DNA from: UBA2336 sp964419145
Lineage (GTDB): Bacteria; Bacteroidota; Bacteroidia; Cytophagales; Cyclobacteriaceae
Length of the DNA stretch: 64,000 nt
Reading direction: 5' to 3'
Assembly: GCA_964419145.1 (NCBI GenBank)
Contig: CAYQOM010000007.1
Location: forward strand, 121,213-185,212
Shown here: in pieces, positions 52,310-62,672 of the stretch
How the letters are laid out: each line of letters begins with the position of its first letter
How positions within the stretch are numbered: the first letter of the stretch is position 1
Made by a program: the position numbers and the translations under genes
The notes under the pieces: generated by a model
What the model was told of the DNA's origin: nothing
Databases searched by the model: none
What the model saw: only the letters and a program-made list of their open reading frames with translations

Positions 52310-55300
52310 TCAGAAATCAAACCCAAGGGTAAACAGGAATTGCGGTCTGCCTACTTCAAAATTCTGAACCGGCCAGGCCAGATCAAATTTCATGTAATAG
52401 CCAAATATTACCGTACGCATGCCTGCACCGTAACTATATAACCATGGGTTTAAAAAATTCTTGATGTCAATCTCAAAGGGACCATTCGTAATTCGATCAA
52501 TCCGAACGCTGGTTCCAGAGTTAAAGGGAGCCGGACCTGACCAACTGGTACCAATATCATAGAACGCAATCAACTGCATATTGCGAAAGAAGTTTGAAGA
52601 GATTGGGGTGTTGCTTAACGCTTTGGCAACCGGAACTCTGAACTCCGCATTCATCAACATCACATTTTGACCAAACAAGGTTGCGTACTGAAAACCACGA
52701 AGGTTAGTAGCGAACTCAACAAAAAGAATATCTTCATTTTGCGCCCGTGTTCCCAAAATATTTTCGTTCCCCTCACTATCACGCCCGCGATACGATATCT
52801 CGTTAAATGCCCAGTTATCCATGCCACCTAACAAGTACTGCTTGGGTGAGCGTCCGAAAAATGAACCACCAAATCCGCGAACAGCTAAAACAATGCCTCT
52901 GTAAATTTTTTGATAGTGACGGATGTCCAACGTAACCTGGCTGAAACTATTATTCGGATCATTAATGCCCTGATAGTGATTGAAGCGCAGCTTACCACGC
53001 GTACCCTCAATCATATTTAATCCGGTAGTTATGGAGTTGTCATAAACCAGTTCGGAGCGGAGACCAGCATAGTAATGACTTATCGGAACCTCTGAAGGCG
53101 GATCAATCGGAAACGATGCTACGCCCTGATCAACCGAGCGGGTTAACGCCCCGAATATGTTCGCTGAAAACCGTAAGCGGTCTGTAATGGGTATGGCTGC
53201 CCCTACCTCAACTTTATTCAGCGAATAATGATAAATTTTACCATCGCTGTACGGTTCCCAACGTATGGCCTTCCGGTCAAACCGGGCACTGAAGTCGATA
53301 AATTTTGGCAGATATTGAAACTCCGCATACGCATCGGCATTGCGTAAATCAATGGATGACATGATGCCTCCGTAAAACCGGTAGTTCTCCAGCATGTCAT
53401 TCATTTGTGCTTCGAGTAAAAATCCAGCACCACGCAGCGGGTCAATCACAAAAGAGGTAACCAGGTTATCAGCACTGAATTTCGACTCATATGGGAATGG
53501 CCCAAGTATCCGGCTCTTCTCACGAGCCTTCATGTAACGGTTTAAGAAAGTTTCGCTTGGCTGATTTTGCTTCACCGCCTCATCTTCAAAAACGTAATTG
53601 TCCGTATTAACCACCGTTTGTTTTTTGGTTTCAACGCTATCCTTTTTTACCTCCTGTTTTACCGAATCGGAAAACACAACGGTATCAGCAGGTAACGGAA
53701 TTGAATCGTGCTTTACTTGAATGGTATCCTTACCGGGCTGTGCTTCTTTCAGGCGCGAATTGATCAAATCCTTAATGCTCATTTTCTTTTCTTCCTCCTG
53801 CTTTCTGCGCTCCTGCAACACTTTTACCTGTTGCATCTCGCGCCTGCGCGTGGCTGGGGTAAATACACTGCGGTTCAGGTTATAACTCCTGCTCAGGTAA
53901 ATGTCATCGCGCATTCCATTACGCAGGGTTAACGCAAGCGTAGTACGATCATAGCTGAAATCATACTCACGAATACTGGACGAAAAATTAGAAACCTGTG
54001 TATAAATGCCTGTTGAACGATCATATTTAAACAGGTTAATTATTCCGCGCTGGTCGCTGAGATAATAAAAAACATTATCGTTAATAGCTTGCGGAGCGTA
54101 GTCCTTGCTCAGCGTATTGGTAATGCGCGCCAGCACATTGGTGGTTGTGTCAAGATCGTAAACAAAAAGGTTATAGTTATTGGTAAGGTCTCCTAACGAT
54201 TTCCGTTCGCCTACGGTAACTGAATCTGTAACGCGGTTTGAACTAAACACGATTCGGTTTGTACCCGGAATAAACGTGGGATCGAGGTCATCAAATGAAT
54301 CGTTCGTTAACCTGCGTACCCGATCCCTGCGTGTACTCAACAAAAACAAATCACTCTGGCCTTCAAAATCACCACTCAGCACAACCAATCTTCCGTTTCC
54401 GGAGAAGGTAAAGCTTCTTACATTACTGAATCTATCGAGTTCACGTGGAAGCTTTGTTTTTGTATTCAGATCGTACAGCCAAAATGTATATTGACCTTGC
54501 TTCACGCCAACTACACCTAAGGTGTTCGCATCAGACCAACTAATGATGGGCAGCCTGTAATCAACACGTTGCTCAATAACCCGCGTGCCCCCTGAAAGCA
54601 CAACAATTTCCTTTTTGGTTCCAATCTCCCTTACCTTAACCACATAACGACCGCGATCATTTTCGGCATAGGCCAGGTAGCGCCCATCGGGACTAAGTTT
54701 TACCGTGGTGAACTCGGTTGTGATGTTATGGCCTTGCGAAAATTTAATGGAGTCAGCCGGTTGTATGTAACTCTGATCAACCGTTTCGCTCATTTGGCTA
54801 TAAAAAGAATACCATTCATTGATCAGCTGATTATAACTTACCCCCAAGGTGATGAGCAGACTTTTTTCTTCGTTACGGGTTACTCGGGTATAGTTTAGAA
54901 TATTAGACAGGCTACTCTTTCCATATCGCTCAACAATAAAATTCCAAACCGATTGCCCAACCAATGCTGCTTCTTCATCGCTGAAACGGTTAATTCTTTT
55001 GGTATTCCTTTTTTTGATGACATGCCGGATGTAGTCATCCATCTCGGCTGTCCAGCCGTGCGCTACATAACGTGCAGCACCACTCACGAACCATTCAGGC
55101 AGGTTCATCAGCAAGGCACTTTGAAAAATATCCTTCAGGTTGCCGCCATACATCATCTCATTGAGCATGAGATCCGAGATTTTAAACAACAACTCATCCT
55201 TCAGTTCTTGTGCAGTGCCAATGTGTGCTACCTCAACATACGGCTTAACGAAGTCGGTTTCTCCGCCAATGTTGTAGTAGGTTTTATTCAAACCAACATT

Positions 55301-55615
55301 GCTTTGTCGCAAGTCCGTAAGCGAGTTGTATAGAAATATCTTGGTTTTAAAATAGGGAGGATAACCAATAAGGTCTGTAATCCGATCGAACTCAAGCTCG
55401 AGGTATTGCAGCGCATCATTAGCTATAGCCCTGCGGCCGTCATAATAATAAACGTCAAAGTTTTCTCCACTCAGGTACTGCCAATCGAACGAACGGAACT
55501 GCTGGCGGTTTTTGCCAAATACCTCACGGGCCTGTTGTGCCATACCGGCCATTGCGGCACCAAAAACAAACAGGAAAAGGATAGCTGATCTTCTCACAAT
55601 ACGCACAAATTCCAT
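52310..55615 (-). CDS. Large outer membrane protein: peptidase-MA-like, TolB-like propeller and barrel
   Basis: A 1101-residue protein with a signal peptide (SAILFLFVFGAAMAGMAQ). Residues of about 40-280 resemble a gluzincin-type (peptidase MA) domain, with NLPEWFVSGAARYVAHGW, but the HExxH motif is missing (LFKISDLMLNEMMYGG in its place). Residues of about 290-600 have TolB/PD40 blades (LSPDGRYLAYAEND, FTFSGNGRLVVLSGD, PGTNRIVFSSNR). A low-complexity linker rich in Lys, Glu and Val follows, and the C-terminal 400 residues resemble an Omp85-like barrel (QYLLGGMDNWAFNEI) ending in FLFTLGFDF. The three parts are seen together in Bacteroidota; function is unknown. Confidence 0.78.
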   Translation of the reverse strand: MEFVRIVRRSAILFLFVFGAAMAGMAQQAREVFGKNRQQFRSFDWQYLSGENFDVYYYDGRRAIANDALQYLELEFDRITDLIGYPPYFKTKIFLYNSLTDLRQSNVGLNKTYYNIGGETDFVKPYVEVAHIGTAQELKDELLFKISDLMLNEMMYGGNLKDIFQSALLMNLPEWFVSGAARYVAHGWTAEMDDYIRHVIKKRNTKRINRFSDEEAALVGQSVWNFIVERYGKSSLSNILNYTRVTRNEEKSLLITLGVSYNQLINEWYSFYSQMSETVDQSYIQPADSIKFSQGHNITTEFTTVKLSPDGRYLAYAENDRGRYVVKVREIGTKKEIVVLSGGTRVIEQRVDYRLPIISWSDANTLGVVGVKQGQYTFWLYDLNTKTKLPRELDRFSNVRSFTFSGNGRLVVLSGDFEGQSDLFLLSTRRDRVRRLTNDSFDDLDPTFIPGTNRIVFSSNRVTDSVTVGERKSLGDLTNNYNLFVYDLDTTTNVLARITNTLSKDYAPQAINDNVFYYLSDQRGIINLFKYDRSTGIYTQVSNFSSSIREYDFSYDRTTLALTLRNGMRDDIYLSRSYNLNRSVFTPATRRREMQQVKVLQERRKQEEEKKMSIKDLINSRLKEAQPGKDTIQVKHDSIPLPADTVVFSDSVKQEVKKDSVETKKQTVVNTDNYVFEDEAVKQNQPSETFLNRYMKAREKSRILGPFPYESKFSADNLVTSFVIDPLRGAGFLLEAQMNDMLENYRFYGGIMSSIDLRNADAYAEFQYLPKFIDFSARFDRKAIRWEPYSDGKIYHYSLNKVEVGAAIPITDRLRFSANIFGALTRSVDQGVASFPIDPPSEVPISHYYAGLRSELVYDNSITTGLNMIEGTRGKLRFNHYQGINDPNNSFSQVTLDIRHYQKIYRGIVLAVRGFGGSFFGRSPKQYLLGGMDNWAFNEISYRGRDSEGNENILGTRAQNEDILFVEFATNLRGFQYATLFGQNVMLMNAEFRVPVAKALSNTPISSNFFRNMQLIAFYDIGTSWSGPAPFNSGTSVRIDRITNGPFEIDIKNFLNPWLYSYGAGMRTVIFGYYMKFDLAWPVQNFEVGRPQFLFTLGFDF

Positions 55616-55621
55616 CTTAGC

Positions 55622-56686
55622 TTAAGCAGATTTCGAATATAACGATTTATAACGATTCAGGGATACCGATTGGTCTATTGGGGCGCCATTTTCCAACCAG
55701 TTTACCAAAACATCCGAAAAATAAGGAGCCAAACTGACACCTTTAGTGCCTAAACCATTAAAAACAACCAATTGTTCATATTCCGGATGAGGCCCCAATA
55801 TCGGCCTGCGATCGGGTGTAGTTGGCCTAAAACCCCATTCCTGACCGGTAATTTGATAGGAAAAATTGACTAATTCATCCAATCCCCTTTTTAACTCCGC
55901 TAATCCCGCTTCGGTAATTGCCGGTGACTGATCCTCTTTATTGTAAGTGGCTCCCACTTTCCAGATATCGGGTACAACATAAACACCCCGGTTCAAAATT
56001 ACCTCAGGCTTAGGTTGTGGCTCAATGGAAAGTGTTTCACCCTTTAATGGCCTTATGGGAAGCCAGGAGAAATAACGGGATGTTTGAGTATTTGCGCCTG
56101 AACAAAAAATGATTTTAGTTGCCCGCCACTCCCGGTATTGAATGCCCGTGTCCGTAAAGTCCAGCTCATCGTTAACAAAAGACTCAGCCAAAACACGTGA
56201 ATTGGAATTAACAAAATCACGAACTGCTTTTAAGAAAATGGTTGTGTTCAGGTACCCACATTGACTCAAAAGCAATCCCCCAAAACTATTTTTAACAACT
56301 GGTTCATAGATCGGCTGGGTTGTTACTTCTTTCAAATAAGAAACATAGTTGTCATTGGTGCTTCTGGCCATCCATTCATTTTGCTCTTCCACGGAAATAA
56401 AGGGCCGGTACAAAGTCATCGGAAAAAAGAATCGGGTCTGGAGCAATGTTTCAGCTTGCCTGTAAAATTGATGCAAGTATGGGAACAGCGTGTCAGCCAA
56501 CCATGTCTTACCCATTTGTCGGCCCGTGATGGGATTAAATAAACCAGCAGCTACAACACTGGCAGCATGTGCATGCGGCTCGTCAATAAGTAGTATCCTC
56601 TTTTGGCGGAGTAAGAATTGAAGCGCCAGACAAGACCCCGCAAGACCCTGCCCTACGATAATATAGTCAACATTTTTGGTGGCCAT
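55622..56686 (-). CDS. FAD-dependent amino acid oxidase-like protein (DAO family)
   Basis: A 354-residue flavoprotein. The FAD motif is YIIVGQGLAGSCLALQFL, and the DAO-fold block near the end is GWEFRPTTPDRRP-like (EWGFRPTTPDRRPILGPHP) with NGLGTKGVSLAPYFS. It resembles the C-terminal oxidase part of MnmC, which acts on a tRNA uridine, and also generic D-amino acid oxidases; the sequence does not decide. Only six bases separate its stop from the start of the large protein gene, so they may share a transcript. Confidence 0.85.
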   Translation of the reverse strand: MATKNVDYIIVGQGLAGSCLALQFLLRQKRILLIDEPHAHAASVVAAGLFNPITGRQMGKTWLADTLFPYLHQFYRQAETLLQTRFFFPMTLYRPFISVEEQNEWMARSTNDNYVSYLKEVTTQPIYEPVVKNSFGGLLLSQCGYLNTTIFLKAVRDFVNSNSRVLAESFVNDELDFTDTGIQYREWRATKIIFCSGANTQTSRYFSWLPIRPLKGETLSIEPQPKPEVILNRGVYVVPDIWKVGATYNKEDQSPAITEAGLAELKRGLDELVNFSYQITGQEWGFRPTTPDRRPILGPHPEYEQLVVFNGLGTKGVSLAPYFSDVLVNWLENGAPIDQSVSLNRYKSLYSKSA

Positions 56687-56757
56687 TCAGGTAATTAAGG
56701 TGTGTAAATAACCAACCTAACAATTTCAGGCTTAATTTTGAGATCAAATGTCCGGCA

Positions 56758-57408
56758 ATGTTGCAAATAAAACATTTTGAATTCAACCCCTTTCAGGAAA
56801 ACACCTACGTGCTTTACGATGAAACACGTGCTTGTGTCATTATTGATCCGGGTTGCTCAACCAAGCAAGAAGAAGAGGAGCTTAAAAAATTCATTGCCGA
56901 CAACAACCTTTCCGTAACGCAGTTGATAAACACCCACTGCCACATCGATCATGTTTTAGGCAACGCATTCGTAAAGCGAACTTTTGGGGTTAAGCTGTTC
57001 ATTCATAAAATTGAAGAACCGTTACTACGGGCAGTAAAAACCTATGCTCCCAACTATGGCTTCTTTGGATACCAAGATACAGAACCAGATGGATTCATTA
57101 GCGAAGATGATGTGTTGCAGGTTGGGAATGAAACGCTGAAAATTTTGTTTGTGCCCGGCCATAGCCCAGGGCATGTGGCATTTTATCACCAGCAATCTCA
57201 ATCACTAATTGGTGGCGATGTTTTATTTTACAACAGCATAGGCCGCACGGATTTACCCGGAGGCGACTACGATACATTGATTAATAGCATTCATCAAAAA
57301 ATTTTCACGCTACCTGATGAGGTTACTGTATATTGCGGCCACGGCCCGGTTACCAAAATAGGATACGAAAAAAGAACCAATCCATTTTGCGCCATCATTC
57401 AAGCCTGA
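56758..57408 (+). CDS. MBL-fold hydrolase of the glyoxalase II family
   Basis: A 216-residue MBL protein. The metal motif HxHxDH reads HCHIDH in INTHCHIDHVLGN; further ligands are in VPGHSPGHVAFY, GGDVLFYNSIGRTDLPGG and VYCGHGPVT. It lacks the C-terminal glutathione-binding domain of true glyoxalase II, so the substrate thioester is unknown. A TAATTTTG box lies at 56733-56740. It is four bases upstream of pssA. Confidence 0.88.
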   Translation: MLQIKHFEFNPFQENTYVLYDETRACVIIDPGCSTKQEEEELKKFIADNNLSVTQLINTHCHIDHVLGNAFVKRTFGVKLFIHKIEEPLLRAVKTYAPNYGFFGYQDTEPDGFISEDDVLQVGNETLKILFVPGHSPGHVAFYHQQSQSLIGGDVLFYNSIGRTDLPGGDYDTLINSIHQKIFTLPDEVTVYCGHGPVTKIGYEKRTNPFCAIIQA

Positions 57409-57411
57409 TTC

Positions 57412-58080
57412 ATGCGACACCTTCCTAACCTGTTAACTTGTTTCAATTTACTTTGCGGATGTCTCGGCATTGTTGCGGTGTTGGAAAACCGAAACATAGA
57501 AGCAGCGTATTTTGTGTGGACTGCTTGCGTATTTGATTTTTTTGATGGCTTTGCAGCTCGTGCCCTTAAAGTAAGTTCACCTATTGGAAAAGAATTAGAC
57601 TCACTTGCTGATGTGGTGAGCTTTGGCTTATTACCGGCCGTGGTGATGTATAAATTATGGCCCACCGATTCAGGCGAATACCTTCCGTACCTGTCATTTT
57701 CAATTGCCATTTTTTCTGCCTTGCGCCTGGCAATCTTTAATGTAGATGAAACGCAACGCGATTCTTTCAGAGGATTACCGACCCCTGCAAATGCCTTGCT
57801 GATTACTGCGTTGCCCCTGCAACAGGCTGTTATTATGGATTGGATTATTCAACCCTGGGCCTTGATAACCATAATCGTGCTTTCGTCATTTTTACTGGTT
57901 TCTCCATTGGAATTATTTGCGCTGAAATTCAAAAATTTTACCTGGCAGTCGAACAAAATCAGGTTTACCTTCCTTATACTTTCTGTATTAGTGTTGGCAT
58001 TCGGGCAGGCAGCCGCCATACCGCTTGTTATACTTTTATATATCGCATTGTCGTTAGGGGTACAGATTCTGTCAAAATAA
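57412..58080 (+). CDS. pssA: CDP-diacylglycerol-serine O-phosphatidyltransferase
   Basis: A 222-residue membrane enzyme of phosphatidylethanolamine synthesis. The CDP-alcohol phosphotransferase signature DG-AR-G-D-D is complete in DFFDGFAARAL and GKELDSLADVVSFG. About six hydrophobic helices follow. It starts four bases after the MBL gene, and porU begins directly after its stop codon, so the three could form one transcript. The placement next to type IX secretion genes is common in Bacteroidota. Confidence 0.92.
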   Translation: MRHLPNLLTCFNLLCGCLGIVAVLENRNIEAAYFVWTACVFDFFDGFAARALKVSSPIGKELDSLADVVSFGLLPAVVMYKLWPTDSGEYLPYLSFSIAIFSALRLAIFNVDETQRDSFRGLPTPANALLITALPLQQAVIMDWIIQPWALITIIVLSSFLLVSPLELFALKFKNFTWQSNKIRFTFLILSVLVLAFGQAAAIPLVILLYIALSLGVQILSK

Positions 58081-61000
58081 TTGGTTAACTACCGGTTCGT
58101 GCAAAAAATCGCGTCCATCATACTGAGTTCGCTGGTCAGTTTCACACTGTTCTTCCTTTCAATTTCTGTAAGGGGGCAACAATCCGTGCTGGCAAACGGC
58201 ACGTGGTACAAAGTGGCTGTTGAGAAAAATGGCGTTTACAAAATCGATCAGGCGCAGTTTAAAAAGATGGGGTTTTCCGCTAATGCAGATCCGCGAAAAA
58301 TAAAAATCTATACGCAAAGTTCGGGTATGTTGCCTCAGCTGAACAGCGCACCACGTGTAAATGATCTTATGGAATGTGCGATTTTCATTGAAGGAGAGCA
58401 GGACGGAGTATTCAACCAAAAGGACTTTATTCTTTTCTATGCAGAAGAACCAGATAAGGTTGGCTATGATCTTGTATCGGAAACATTTCAATATGAGAAA
58501 CATCTATATGCAAAAGAAAACTTTTATTTCATTACGGTTGGCGAAAGTGTAGGTAAACGCATAGGTACTTCCCCAAATCTTGGAACATCATTCCCTGTAA
58601 TTCAGGAGTTCGATAACTATGCGTATCATGAAATCAATCAATACAATATTCTAAAATCCGGAAGGGAATGGTTTGGCGAACGCTTCGATCTGACAACGGA
58701 GCAAACAATTCGGTTTGCGTTAAGCAACGTTGCTGAAAACACTCCGATAAAATTGGTTTCAGATGTAATGAGTCAATCATTTGGCAATACATCTTTCAAT
58801 GTACTGATTAATGGGGTACAGACCGGCCAACACACCATTGCTGCAATACCCAACACACAATATGGCATTAAAGGAAGACATGCATCCGACACATTTTTAA
58901 CTACCAGCAACGCAGTATCGGCATCAAATCGAAATGAGCAGGAAATACGGTACCAATATATAAAGAGTGCATCCGGCTCTGTCGGATACCTAAACTATTG
59001 CCTGCTTCAGGTTAAACAACGTTTGCAGCTTTATGGCAACCAAACCATTTTCCGATCAGCCTTAAGCACACAAACCACAGAATCAACTTTTCAGGTAAAC
59101 CAAGTTACTGAGCAGGCCCGTGTTTGGGATGTTACTAATCCCACTGAAGTGATGATTCAGGAAGCAACGTTCAACACCAACACCATTTCGTTCGGAACCT
59201 CAACTTCAGATTTAAAAGAATTTATCGTTTTCAATACCAACATTCCTGCACCACGACTGGTTGGAAAAGTTAACAATCAAAACCTGCACGGGTTAAATAC
59301 GCCAACCTTGCTAATCATTACACACCCAGACTTCAAAAACGAAGCACTCCGCCTGAAAGCGCACCGGGAATCAACAAATGGAATTGATGTGGTGGTTGCT
59401 ACACTCGAAGAAGTCTACAATGAATTTTCCGGAGGCAAACAAGATGTTACCGCTTTGAGGGACTTTACAAAATACCTGTATGATAAAAATGAAAGTAAAT
59501 TAAAATCGTTGCTGTTGTTTGGTAAATGTTCTTACGATTACAACGATGTGTTGGTGGACAACAAAAATTTTGTTCCCACGTATCAATCCCGAAATTCACT
59601 CCATCCGTTACTTACTTATTCCTCCGATGACTTCTTTGCTTTTATGGAAGACCATGAAGGAGATTGGGGCGAAGGGCCTGTTGAAAATCATACCCTGGAT
59701 ATTGCCGTAGGGCGATTACCTGTAAAATCAATTCAGGAGGCTTCTCACGTGGTTGATAAGCTCATCTATTATGATACCGATTCCAGAAGGTTTGGAGGAT
59801 GGAGAAAAAACATTGTGTTTGTAGCCGATGATGGCGATTTCAATATTCACCAAAGTCAGGCCGATCAAATGGCGCGAAACATTGATGAGAACTACGGGCA
59901 TTTCAATACAAAAAAAATCTACCTTGATGCATTTCCGCAACTTCCGGGTGCTGGCGGAACCATATCGCCAGAAACAAAAAAACAAATTGAACAAACCATT
60001 AATGACGGGGCATTACTGATCAATTATACCGGGCACGGAAGCGAACGGCAGTGGGCACAGGAAAGAATTCTGGATGAAATTCAAATTCAAACCATAAAAA
60101 ATAAAAGACTGCCCCTACTGGTTACAGCTACCTGTGAATTTGGAAGACAAGATGATCCTGTTTTTCCTTCAGGTGGCGAATTGTTTATGCTTCAACCCGA
60201 AGGCGGAGCCATCGGACTCGTTACAACCGCACGACCGGTAAGCTCGAGTACAAACTTTGAACTTAACCAGGCATTCTATGATGCCTTCTTTCAAAAAGAA
60301 AACGGAAGCAACCTTACCTTAGGTGAAATTTTCAGGCGAACCAAAAACAACAGCATCTCCGGAGTTTCCAATCGAAACTTTTCTCTAATTGGCGATCCTT
60401 CCATGTACCTGGCTACACCAACACACACTGCAAAAATTACCTCCATTACAACGGCCACAGGCAGTGAGGTACTTAAAGCCTTGTCAACCGTAAACATTGC
60501 GGGTGAAATTGTGAATTTTGAAGATGAAAAAATTGAGGATTTCACTGGCATACTTGAAGCTACGTTATTCGATAAAGAAACTTCCTTTCAAACATTGGGA
60601 AATGAAAATTCACCATTCGCTTATAAACAATGGTTCAATGCACTGTTTCGTGGAAAAGCAAGTATTGAAAATGGCTCGTTTACTTTTCAGTTTATTATAC
60701 CCAAAAATATTGCCTACGCAGTAGATGCAGGAAAGCTGAGCTTGTATGCCTATGATACGAATACTAACGATGAAGCAGCCGGCCAATCTATCGATTTTAT
60801 GGTTGGATCCAGCGAGTCTGACGCCACGGTAGACACAACTTCTCCGGAAATAAAACTCTACATGAACGATGTCACCTTTACAGATGGTGGCATTACCAAC
60901 TCAAGGCCAACATTAATCGCTCAACTTAGCGATGACAGCGGAGTTAACATTTCGGGTTATGGAATTGGCAACAGCATAGTTGCGGTGTTGGATGATAATG

Positions 61001-61491
61001 AAACCTTTGTGTTGAACGATTACTACATGGCTGAACAAGATGATTATTCGCAAGGAAGCCTTGAATTTATGTTACCACAATTAAGCCCAGGTATGCACAC
61101 CATTACGTTACGCGCCTGGGATACCCACAACAATCCCGGAGTAGCACGAATCAATTTTAGAGTGTCAGGCACGAACGATCTGTTGATTGAGTCATTTGCT
61201 AACTTCCCAAATCCCGTTAAGGAAAAGACACAATTTTACTTCACACACAATCAGGCCGGGAATGACCTGGATGCCCAGCTTCTGATTTACGATTACACCG
61301 GTCAGGCCTTGCTGGATTATGCCTTTTCTGTATCCGAAAGCACCCAACAGGTTAATCTTATTGAATTATCGGTATCAGAAAATACCGGCAAAAAACTGCC
61401 ACCCGGATTATACTTGGCACGCCTGATTGTGCGTTCTTTAGCCGATGGCTCTAAAAATGAGCAGGTTACAAAGCTTATTATAGCGAATTGA
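58081..61491 (+). CDS. porU: Type IX secretion system sortase PorU
   Basis: About 1136 residues with the C25 gingipain-type protease domain. The start is uncertain: TTG at 58081 right after the pssA stop, or GTG at 58099 (VQKIASIILSSLVSFTLFFL is the signal). Catalytic His is in INYTGHGSERQWAQ and Cys in LVTATCEFGRQDDP. The C-terminus has a type A sorting domain (NFPNPVKEKTQFYF, LPPGLYLARL, TKLIIAN). PorU sits on the surface, cuts the sorting domain from cargo and attaches A-LPS or a similar group. The stop overlaps the reading frame of porV upstream of its chosen start. Confidence 0.94.
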   Translation: MVNYRFVQKIASIILSSLVSFTLFFLSISVRGQQSVLANGTWYKVAVEKNGVYKIDQAQFKKMGFSANADPRKIKIYTQSSGMLPQLNSAPRVNDLMECAIFIEGEQDGVFNQKDFILFYAEEPDKVGYDLVSETFQYEKHLYAKENFYFITVGESVGKRIGTSPNLGTSFPVIQEFDNYAYHEINQYNILKSGREWFGERFDLTTEQTIRFALSNVAENTPIKLVSDVMSQSFGNTSFNVLINGVQTGQHTIAAIPNTQYGIKGRHASDTFLTTSNAVSASNRNEQEIRYQYIKSASGSVGYLNYCLLQVKQRLQLYGNQTIFRSALSTQTTESTFQVNQVTEQARVWDVTNPTEVMIQEATFNTNTISFGTSTSDLKEFIVFNTNIPAPRLVGKVNNQNLHGLNTPTLLIITHPDFKNEALRLKAHRESTNGIDVVVATLEEVYNEFSGGKQDVTALRDFTKYLYDKNESKLKSLLLFGKCSYDYNDVLVDNKNFVPTYQSRNSLHPLLTYSSDDFFAFMEDHEGDWGEGPVENHTLDIAVGRLPVKSIQEASHVVDKLIYYDTDSRRFGGWRKNIVFVADDGDFNIHQSQADQMARNIDENYGHFNTKKIYLDAFPQLPGAGGTISPETKKQIEQTINDGALLINYTGHGSERQWAQERILDEIQIQTIKNKRLPLLVTATCEFGRQDDPVFPSGGELFMLQPEGGAIGLVTTARPVSSSTNFELNQAFYDAFFQKENGSNLTLGEIFRRTKNNSISGVSNRNFSLIGDPSMYLATPTHTAKITSITTATGSEVLKALSTVNIAGEIVNFEDEKIEDFTGILEATLFDKETSFQTLGNENSPFAYKQWFNALFRGKASIENGSFTFQFIIPKNIAYAVDAGKLSLYAYDTNTNDEAAGQSIDFMVGSSESDATVDTTSPEIKLYMNDVTFTDGGITNSRPTLIAQLSDDSGVNISGYGIGNSIVAVLDDNETFVLNDYYMAEQDDYSQGSLEFMLPQLSPGMHTITLRAWDTHNNPGVARINFRVSGTNDLLIESFANFPNPVKEKTQFYFTHNQAGNDLDAQLLIYDYTGQALLDYAFSVSESTQQVNLIELSVSENTGKKLPPGLYLARLIVRSLADGSKNEQVTKLIIAN

Positions 61492-61520
61492 TTATCTTTA
61501 AGCCCTTGAAAAAGAATTAC

Positions 61521-62669
61521 ATGAAGTTTATTGCTGTTGCGCTATTTGCCTCTTTTTTGGTTTGGATTGACAGCTCAGTTTATGCGCAAGGTCAGGTTGT
61601 TACGGGCTCAGATACAACACTTCGGCCCATAACCACAGCGGTTCCATTTCTTACCATTAGCCCGGATGCCCGAAGTGCAGCTTTGGGCGATGCAGGGGCT
61701 GCAACCAGCCCGGATGCAAATTCAGCTTTTTGGAATCCCGCCAAGCTTGTTTTCATCGATCAGACTTACGGAGGCTCAATATCCTATACCCCCTGGTTGG
61801 GAAAAATTATTAACGACATGTGGATTTCTTATCTCACCGGGTTCTACAAGTTTTCACGGGAACAGGCAGTAGCTGTATCTATGAAGTATTTTGATCTGGG
61901 AGATATTAGTTTCAGGGGAGGCGACAATGAACCTCTGGGTGATTTCAGACCGCGTGAATTTTCATTAGACTTTACATATTCCAGAATGCTTACCGAGCAA
62001 CTTAGCTTGGGGTTAACAGGACGCTATATTCACTCCAACCTGACGGGAGCTTTTTCTTCTGGAGGTGCTGATGCCAGACCGGGAAGAAGCGTAGCTGCTG
62101 ATATTGGAGTTTATTATAACAAATCTTTAAAAGGAGCTAAAAATAATAATCTCGCTTTAGCAGCGGTGATTTCTAACATTGGTGCTAAACTTTCTTATAC
62201 GGACAACGTGAACAGGGATTTTCTTCCAACCAACTTACGATTAGGCGCAGTCTACACAACTGAAGTTGACCAGGCCAACAGCTTTTCCTTTATTCTTGAT
62301 GTGAATAAATTAATGGTGCCCACTATTGATGAAGGACAAACTGTGTTAGGTGGAATGTTTAGTTCATTTGGGGATGCGCCCAACGGCTTCTCAGAAGAGA
62401 TCAAAGAATTTATTGTAAACGCTGGAGTAGAGTATTGGTACAACAACACATTTGCCGGAAGAGCTGGTTATTTTTTGGAGGCGCGGGAAAAAGGAAATAG
62501 AAAATACATGACGCTTGGAGTGGGCTTCAGAAAGGATCGCTTCGGTATAGATGTTGCCTATCTGGTTCCCACCAACAGAAGAGAGCATCCATTAGCCGAA
62601 ACCATCCGGTTTTCCCTTTTGTTTCAGATTAACAAAGGTGAGCTCGATACCCCGTCTGTTACCGATTAA
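61521..62669 (+). CDS. porV: Type IX secretion system outer membrane protein PorV
   Basis: About 382 residues from the ATG at 61521, which begins a signal peptide (KFIAVALFASFLVWIDSSV). The family motifs are PFLTISPDARSAALGDAGAA and SPDANSAFWNPAKL at the mature N-terminus, with a FadL-like barrel after it. PorV carries cargo from the secretion pore to PorU and forms the attachment complex with it; their adjacency is typical. A structural start 33 bases upstream is in frame but lacks an export signal. Confidence 0.94.
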   Translation: MKFIAVALFASFLVWIDSSVYAQGQVVTGSDTTLRPITTAVPFLTISPDARSAALGDAGAATSPDANSAFWNPAKLVFIDQTYGGSISYTPWLGKIINDMWISYLTGFYKFSREQAVAVSMKYFDLGDISFRGGDNEPLGDFRPREFSLDFTYSRMLTEQLSLGLTGRYIHSNLTGAFSSGGADARPGRSVAADIGVYYNKSLKGAKNNNLALAAVISNIGAKLSYTDNVNRDFLPTNLRLGAVYTTEVDQANSFSFILDVNKLMVPTIDEGQTVLGGMFSSFGDAPNGFSEEIKEFIVNAGVEYWYNNTFAGRAGYFLEAREKGNRKYMTLGVGFRKDRFGIDVAYLVPTNRREHPLAETIRFSLLFQINKGELDTPSVTD

Positions 62670-62672
62670 TCA

